Assembly: GCF_007994075.1 (NCBI RefSeq)
Contig: NZ_VIWU01000001.1
Location: 3,844,001-3,908,000 of the forward strand
Length of the DNA: 64,000 nucleotides
Direction: 5' to 3'
Source: Pseudonocardia hierapolitana
GTDB lineage: Bacteria; Actinomycetota; Actinomycetes; Mycobacteriales; Pseudonocardiaceae
Positions 60,936 through 64,000 of this stretch are shown here, one piece after another. The first letter of the stretch is position 1, and each line of letters begins with the position of its first letter. The notes under the pieces are model-generated. The model did not search any database and was not told the origin of the DNA. It saw only the letters and a program-made list of their open reading frames with translations. The position numbers and the translations under genes were made by a program.

Positions 60936-62261
60936 ATGACCCAGGCGACGCGCGTCATCCCGATGCCCACCCCGGGCAGGCAGCGCCGCGGGGTGCTCGC
61001 GCCGGTCCTCGGGTTGGTCGCGCTCGGGTTCTGCGGCCTCGTCGTGCTCGGGCTGCTGAGCAACAGCGTGGGCGCCACGGGAGTGGTGGTCGGGGCCCTG
61101 TGCGCGCTGGTACCGGTCGGGCCCGTGGTGGCCACTTTCCTGTGGATCGACCGCTGGGAGCCCGAGCCGCCGCGCACGCTGCTCGTCGCGTTCGGTTGGG
61201 GCGCCTGCTTCGCCGCGCTGACCGCCCTGCTGATCAACAGCAGCGCGAGCATGGTCGTCGACCAGGTGCTGGGCCGTGACCAGGCCGACTTCTTCGGGGC
61301 CGTGGCGGTGGCGCCGGTCGTCGAGGAGGCCGTGAAGGGTGCGTTCCTCGTCGGGATGCTGTCCTTCCGGCGCCGGGAGTTCGACGGCGTGGTCGACGGG
61401 ATCGTCTACGCCGGGCTGGTGGCCGCAGGGTTCGCGTTCACCGAGAACATCCTCTACCTCGGCCGGGCGTTCACCGAGGACGCGGGAGTCGGCCAGATCG
61501 GCAGCGTGCTCGGCGTCCTGGTGCTGCGAGGGGTGCTCTCGCCCTTCGCCCACCCCCTGTTCACCGCCATGATCGGGATCGGGGCCGGGATCGCGTCGCG
61601 CAGCGCGTCCGCGGGCCGGAAGGTCGCGGCGGTCGCGATCGGCTACGTGGTGGCGGTCGCGCTGCACTCGCTGTGGAACACGTCCGCCTCGGTGCTCGAC
61701 GGGGGTCTCTTCCTCGCGGTCTACGGCTTCGTCATGGTGCCGCTGTTCGTCGCGCTGGTGATCGTCGTGGTCTGGCAGCGTCGCCGCGAGCAGCGCATCG
61801 TGGCCGCGCAGCTGCCCGGCTTCGCCGCCGCCGGATGGATCGTGCCGAGCGAGGTGCCGCTCCTGTCGAGCCTGGCCGGCCGGCAGGGGTGGCGGGCGGC
61901 CGTGCGCCGGCGGTCCGGGCGCCGGGTCGCGAAGGCCGTGGCGGAGTACCAGGCCGCGGTCACGGAGCTGGCGTTCCTCCGCGACCGGATGGCTCGCGGC
62001 ACCATGGGCCCGCTCGGACCGATGTGGCACGCAGAGGCCGTCGAGGCGGTGCGCCAGGCCCGCGCGCGTGCCGTGGGGCACCCGGAGGCGCTCACCGTCG
62101 CGATCCGCCACCACCGCCCGCCCGGCTGGGCGCCGCCGCCCCCCGGCCCACCTCCCGCCCCACCGCGGGCCCACCAGGCGGCGGCACCGCCGTACCACCC
62201 CGGCCACCCGCCGCGCCGGAGCTACCCACCGCCCCCGCCGCAGGGGCCCTGGCGCCGCTGA
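60936..62261 (+). CDS. PrsW-family intramembrane metalloprotease
   Basis: Membrane protease of 441 residues with about eight helices, of the PrsW/RceI-like (CPBP-related) superfamily. Catalytic candidates are the EE pair at E130-E131 (APVVEEAVKGA), E170 (FAFTENILY) and H206 (SPFAHPLFTAMIGIG), plus a later His in ALHSLWNT. Bacillus PrsW cuts an anti-sigma factor; the substrate here is unknown. A Pro/His-rich tail of about 40 residues ends the protein. It follows DUF3180 by 21 bases; copy D of the palindromic repeat begins eleven bases after its stop. Confidence 0.85.
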   Translation: MTQATRVIPMPTPGRQRRGVLAPVLGLVALGFCGLVVLGLLSNSVGATGVVVGALCALVPVGPVVATFLWIDRWEPEPPRTLLVAFGWGACFAALTALLINSSASMVVDQVLGRDQADFFGAVAVAPVVEEAVKGAFLVGMLSFRRREFDGVVDGIVYAGLVAAGFAFTENILYLGRAFTEDAGVGQIGSVLGVLVLRGVLSPFAHPLFTAMIGIGAGIASRSASAGRKVAAVAIGYVVAVALHSLWNTSASVLDGGLFLAVYGFVMVPLFVALVIVVVWQRRREQRIVAAQLPGFAAAGWIVPSEVPLLSSLAGRQGWRAAVRRRSGRRVAKAVAEYQAAVTELAFLRDRMARGTMGPLGPMWHAEAVEAVRQARARAVGHPEALTVAIRHHRPPGWAPPPPGPPPAPPRAHQAAAPPYHPGHPPRRSYPPPPPQGPWRR

Positions 62262-62272
62262 GCCGATGCCCG

Positions 62273-62385
62273 TTCCGACGAACGGCGCTGTCGTGCCACT
62301 GAGGGCTGCGCGCTTGCTTCGCGGCGCGCCCAGCCTCAGACATGCTTGGCGTCGGATAGGTACCGACGAACGGGCCGTTCGTCGG
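62273..62385 (+). repeat. Long composite palindromic repeat, copy D
   Basis: A 113-bp element in the same orientation as copy A (8138-8251): left half-site CCGACGAACG-gcgctg-TCGTG, the central GC hairpin (GGGCTGCGCGC...GCGCGCCCAGCC), and the right palindrome at 62363-62385 with arms CCGACGAACG and CGTTCGTCGG around ggc. It starts eleven bases after the PrsW stop. The next 125 bases before the DUF2520 gene show TTAGCCTGG (a likely -10 near 62454) and no gene. Confidence 0.85.
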
Positions 62386-62511
62386 ACGAGGATCCGGGGC
62401 ACACGAGCCGGTGAAGCGCGTCACCGCTGCTCGGTGTGGGCCTCCGCGGCCGGTTAGCCTGGGCGCGCCGTCTGGTACCCGCGTGACGGGACTGGAACGA
62501 GGAGTGAGGCG

Positions 62512-63405
62512 ATGAGCGCTGGCAGGCCTGCGCGGCTTGCGGTCGGCGTCGTGTCGGCCGGGCGCGTCGGTGCCGTCGTGGGGGCGTCCTGGGCGGACGC
62601 TGGGCATCGGGTCGTGGCCACCTCGGGGGTGTCGCGGGAGTCGGTGAAGCGTGCCGCCGCGCTCCTCCCGGACGTCCCACTGCGCCCGCCGGACGCCGTC
62701 GTCGCCGGTGTCGACCTGGCCCTGCTCGCCGTCCCCGACGACGTCCTCCCCGGCCTCGTGCGCGGCCTCGCCGCCGCGGGCAGCTTTCGGGCAGGCCAGA
62801 TCGTGGTCCACACCTCGGGTGCGCACGGGGTGTCGGTGCTCGCCCCCGCCGCCGAGTACGGCGTGCTGCCGCTGGCGCTGCACCCGGTGATGACGTTCAC
62901 CGGCCGCACCGAGGACGTCGCCCGGCTCGCCGCCTGCAGCGTCGGCGTCACGGCCGCGGCGGGCGACGAGGCGGCGTGGAGCGTGGGCGAGGCGCTGGTC
63001 GTCGAGATGGGCGCCGAGCCGGTGCGCGTCCCCGAGGAGGTGCGCCCGCTGTACCACGCGGCGCTGGCGCACGGCGCCAACCACCTGGTCACGCTCGTGC
63101 GTGACTGCGTCGAGACGCTGGAACGAGCCGGCATCGGCTCCGCCGAACGGCTCGTCGCGCCGTTGCTCTCCGCTGCGCTGGACAACGCGCTGCGCCACGG
63201 CGACCGAGCGCTGACCGGCCCGGTGGCCCGCGGCGACGTCGGGACGGTGCGCATCCACCTGCGCGAGCTCGACGCCGCCGACCCGGACCTCGCCGAGACC
63301 TATCGCGTGCTCGCCGGCCGCACCGCGCACCGCGCCGTCGACGCCGGGCTGCTGCCCGATCACGCCGCCCACGACGTGCTCGAGATCCTCCAGGAGAAAC
63401 CATGA
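62512..63405 (+). CDS. DUF2520 / Rossmann-like NAD(P) dehydrogenase
   Basis: Protein of 297 residues. The N-terminal Rossmann core has [31 protein letters not shown] (glycine loop VSAGRVGAV) and [18 protein letters not shown]; the C-terminal helical domain (DUF2520) has [30 protein letters not shown] and [16 protein letters not shown]. It resembles pyrroline-5-carboxylate reductase and ketopantoate reductase. Its stop overlaps the panC start (ATGA), and this pair is conserved in actinobacteria, so a part in pantothenate synthesis is likely (inference). ATG at 62512 has GAGGAG upstream. Confidence 0.87.
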   Translation: MSAGRPARLAVGVVSAGRVGAVVGASWADAGHRVVATSGVSRESVKRAAALLPDVPLRPPDAVVAGVDLALLAVPDDVLPGLVRGLAAAGSFRAGQIVVHTSGAHGVSVLAPAAEYGVLPLALHPVMTFTGRTEDVARLAACSVGVTAAAGDEAAWSVGEALVVEMGAEPVRVPEEVRPLYHAALAHGANHLVTLVRDCVETLERAGIGSAERLVAPLLSAALDNALRHGDRALTGPVARGDVGTVRIHLRELDAADPDLAETYRVLAGRTAHRAVDAGLLPDHAAHDVLEILQEKP

Positions 63406-64000
63406 CTCGGCAGATGGCCGCCTCGTCCGTCGGCGGCGGGGCACGCACCCTGGGTGGCTACGCCCGCGGCGCACTGACCGTGCACCGCTCGCCGAGCGAG
63501 ATCGCCCCGGTCACGCGGGCGCTGCGGGCCGCGGGCCGCAAGATCGCGCTCGTGCCGACGATGGGTGCCCTCCACGACGGCCACCGCGAGCTGATCCGGC
63601 ACGCCCGCCGGGCCCCGGGCGCGGTGGTGCCGGTCGTGTCGATCTTCGTCAACCCGCTGCAGTTCGGGCCGGGGGAGGACCTGGAGCGCTACCCGCGGCC
63701 CCTCGAAGCCGATCTGGAGGCGTGCCGGGAGGAGGGTGCGGAGCTGGTGTTCCTGCCCGGCGTGCCGGACATGTACCCCGAAGGTGCCGACACCACCGTC
63801 GTGCCGGGACCGCTGGGCGAGCGGCTCGAGGGTGCGGTGCGGCCGGGGCACTTCGCCGGGGTGCTCACGGTCGTGGCGAAGCTGTTCCACGTCGTGGGGC
63901 CCGACCTCGCCTTCTTCGGCGAGAAGGACTACCAGCAGCTCGTCCTCGTCAAGAAGATGGTGCGGGACCTGGACTTCCCGCTCTCGGTGGTCGGTGTGCC
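63402..64000 (+). CDS. panC: Pantoate-beta-alanine ligase (3' end outside the window)
   Basis: Forms pantothenate from pantoate, beta-alanine and ATP. About 200 residues are visible. [19 protein letters not shown] is the ATP-binding HxGH-type motif; [39 protein letters not shown] and [20 protein letters not shown] contain the pantoate- and beta-alanine-contacting residues. ATG at 63402 overlaps the DUF2520 stop. The N terminus has about 25 extra residues ahead of the family's usual start. The frame is open at base 64000. Confidence 0.95.
   Translation, partial: MTRQMAASSVGGGARTLGGYARGALTVHRSPSEIAPVTRALRAAGRKIALVPTMGALHDGHRELIRHARRAPGAVVPVVSIFVNPLQFGPGEDLERYPRPLEADLEACREEGAELVFLPGVPDMYPEGADTTVVPGPLGERLEGAVRPGHFAGVLTVVAKLFHVVGPDLAFFGEKDYQQLVLVKKMVRDLDFPLSVVGV

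Noticed and set aside
1..64000. tRNA, rRNA, CRISPR, integrase, transposase or phage genes
   Set aside because: None could be recognised on either strand by motif or repeat pattern.

Overview
The window is chromosomal DNA of a high-G+C actinobacterium. The base composition, frequent GTG starts, GTGA/ATGA stop-start overlaps, the tilS-hpt-ftsH-folE-folP-folB-folK-DUF3180 block and the fadA2-fabG4-htdX order shared with mycobacteria all fit an actinomycete. Pseudonocardiaceae (Pseudonocardia-like) is the best guess, but that is inference from gene style and not a database result. No rRNA, tRNA, CRISPR array, complete insertion sequence, phage or plasmid module was seen.

Region 1 (1-12999) is mixed housekeeping and accessory metabolism: a TPM-domain membrane protein, two transporters/membrane proteins, a D-threonine aldolase-like PLP enzyme, a PPOX-fold protein, a DapC-like aminotransferase, a methyltransferase, a divergent XRE regulator/methionine aminopeptidase pair, a MOSC protein, an amidase, an acyl-CoA synthetase, a VOC protein, and an NmrA-type reductase divergent from an HxlR regulator.

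Region 2 (13024-20729) is fatty-acid metabolism: an acyl-CoA oxidase/dehydrogenase with its TetR regulator, divergent from a thiolase-FabG4-HtdX operon, then a membrane class III nucleotide cyclase. Region 3 (20726-28460) holds a Fic AMPylase, an EamA exporter, an epoxide hydrolase and a complete 5-oxoproline operon in the ycsG-ycsF-kipI-kipA-ycsI order (transporter, PxpA, PxpB, PxpC, DUF1445) behind a perfect 17-bp operator. Region 4 (28659-44821) has a serine hydrolase, a TetR regulator, a convergent two-component pair, a wrecked MFS gene, an acyl-CoA carboxylase-dehydrogenase operon (AccD-AccA-ACAD) whose promoter shares a GTTA-N8-TAAC motif with the TetR promoter, a spermidine-synthase-like membrane protein, SurE, and an HtdZ-thiolase pair.

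Region 5 (45080-50244) contains an aldo/keto reductase-MocR divergent pair, then a decayed stretch with a GmrSD/DUF1524 remnant and a kinase-WD40 remnant around a MarR gene, then ppa. Region 6 (50245-64000) is the conserved housekeeping block: dacB, a DUF2342 metalloprotease, tilS, hpt, (a secreted S1 protease on the other strand), ftsH, four folate genes, DUF3180, PrsW, a DUF2520 dehydrogenase and panC running off the end.

The most unusual material is non-coding. A palindromic repeat family sits directly after four stop codons (two long composite copies at 8138 and 62273, short copies at 19095 and 36733/36763). A nested pair of long palindromes lies between ppa and dacB, where every mismatch in the 25-bp inner stem becomes a G-U pair on the minus-strand transcript. 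A 22-bp inverted repeat separates two convergent genes at 3796-3861. All coordinates and motifs were read by eye.
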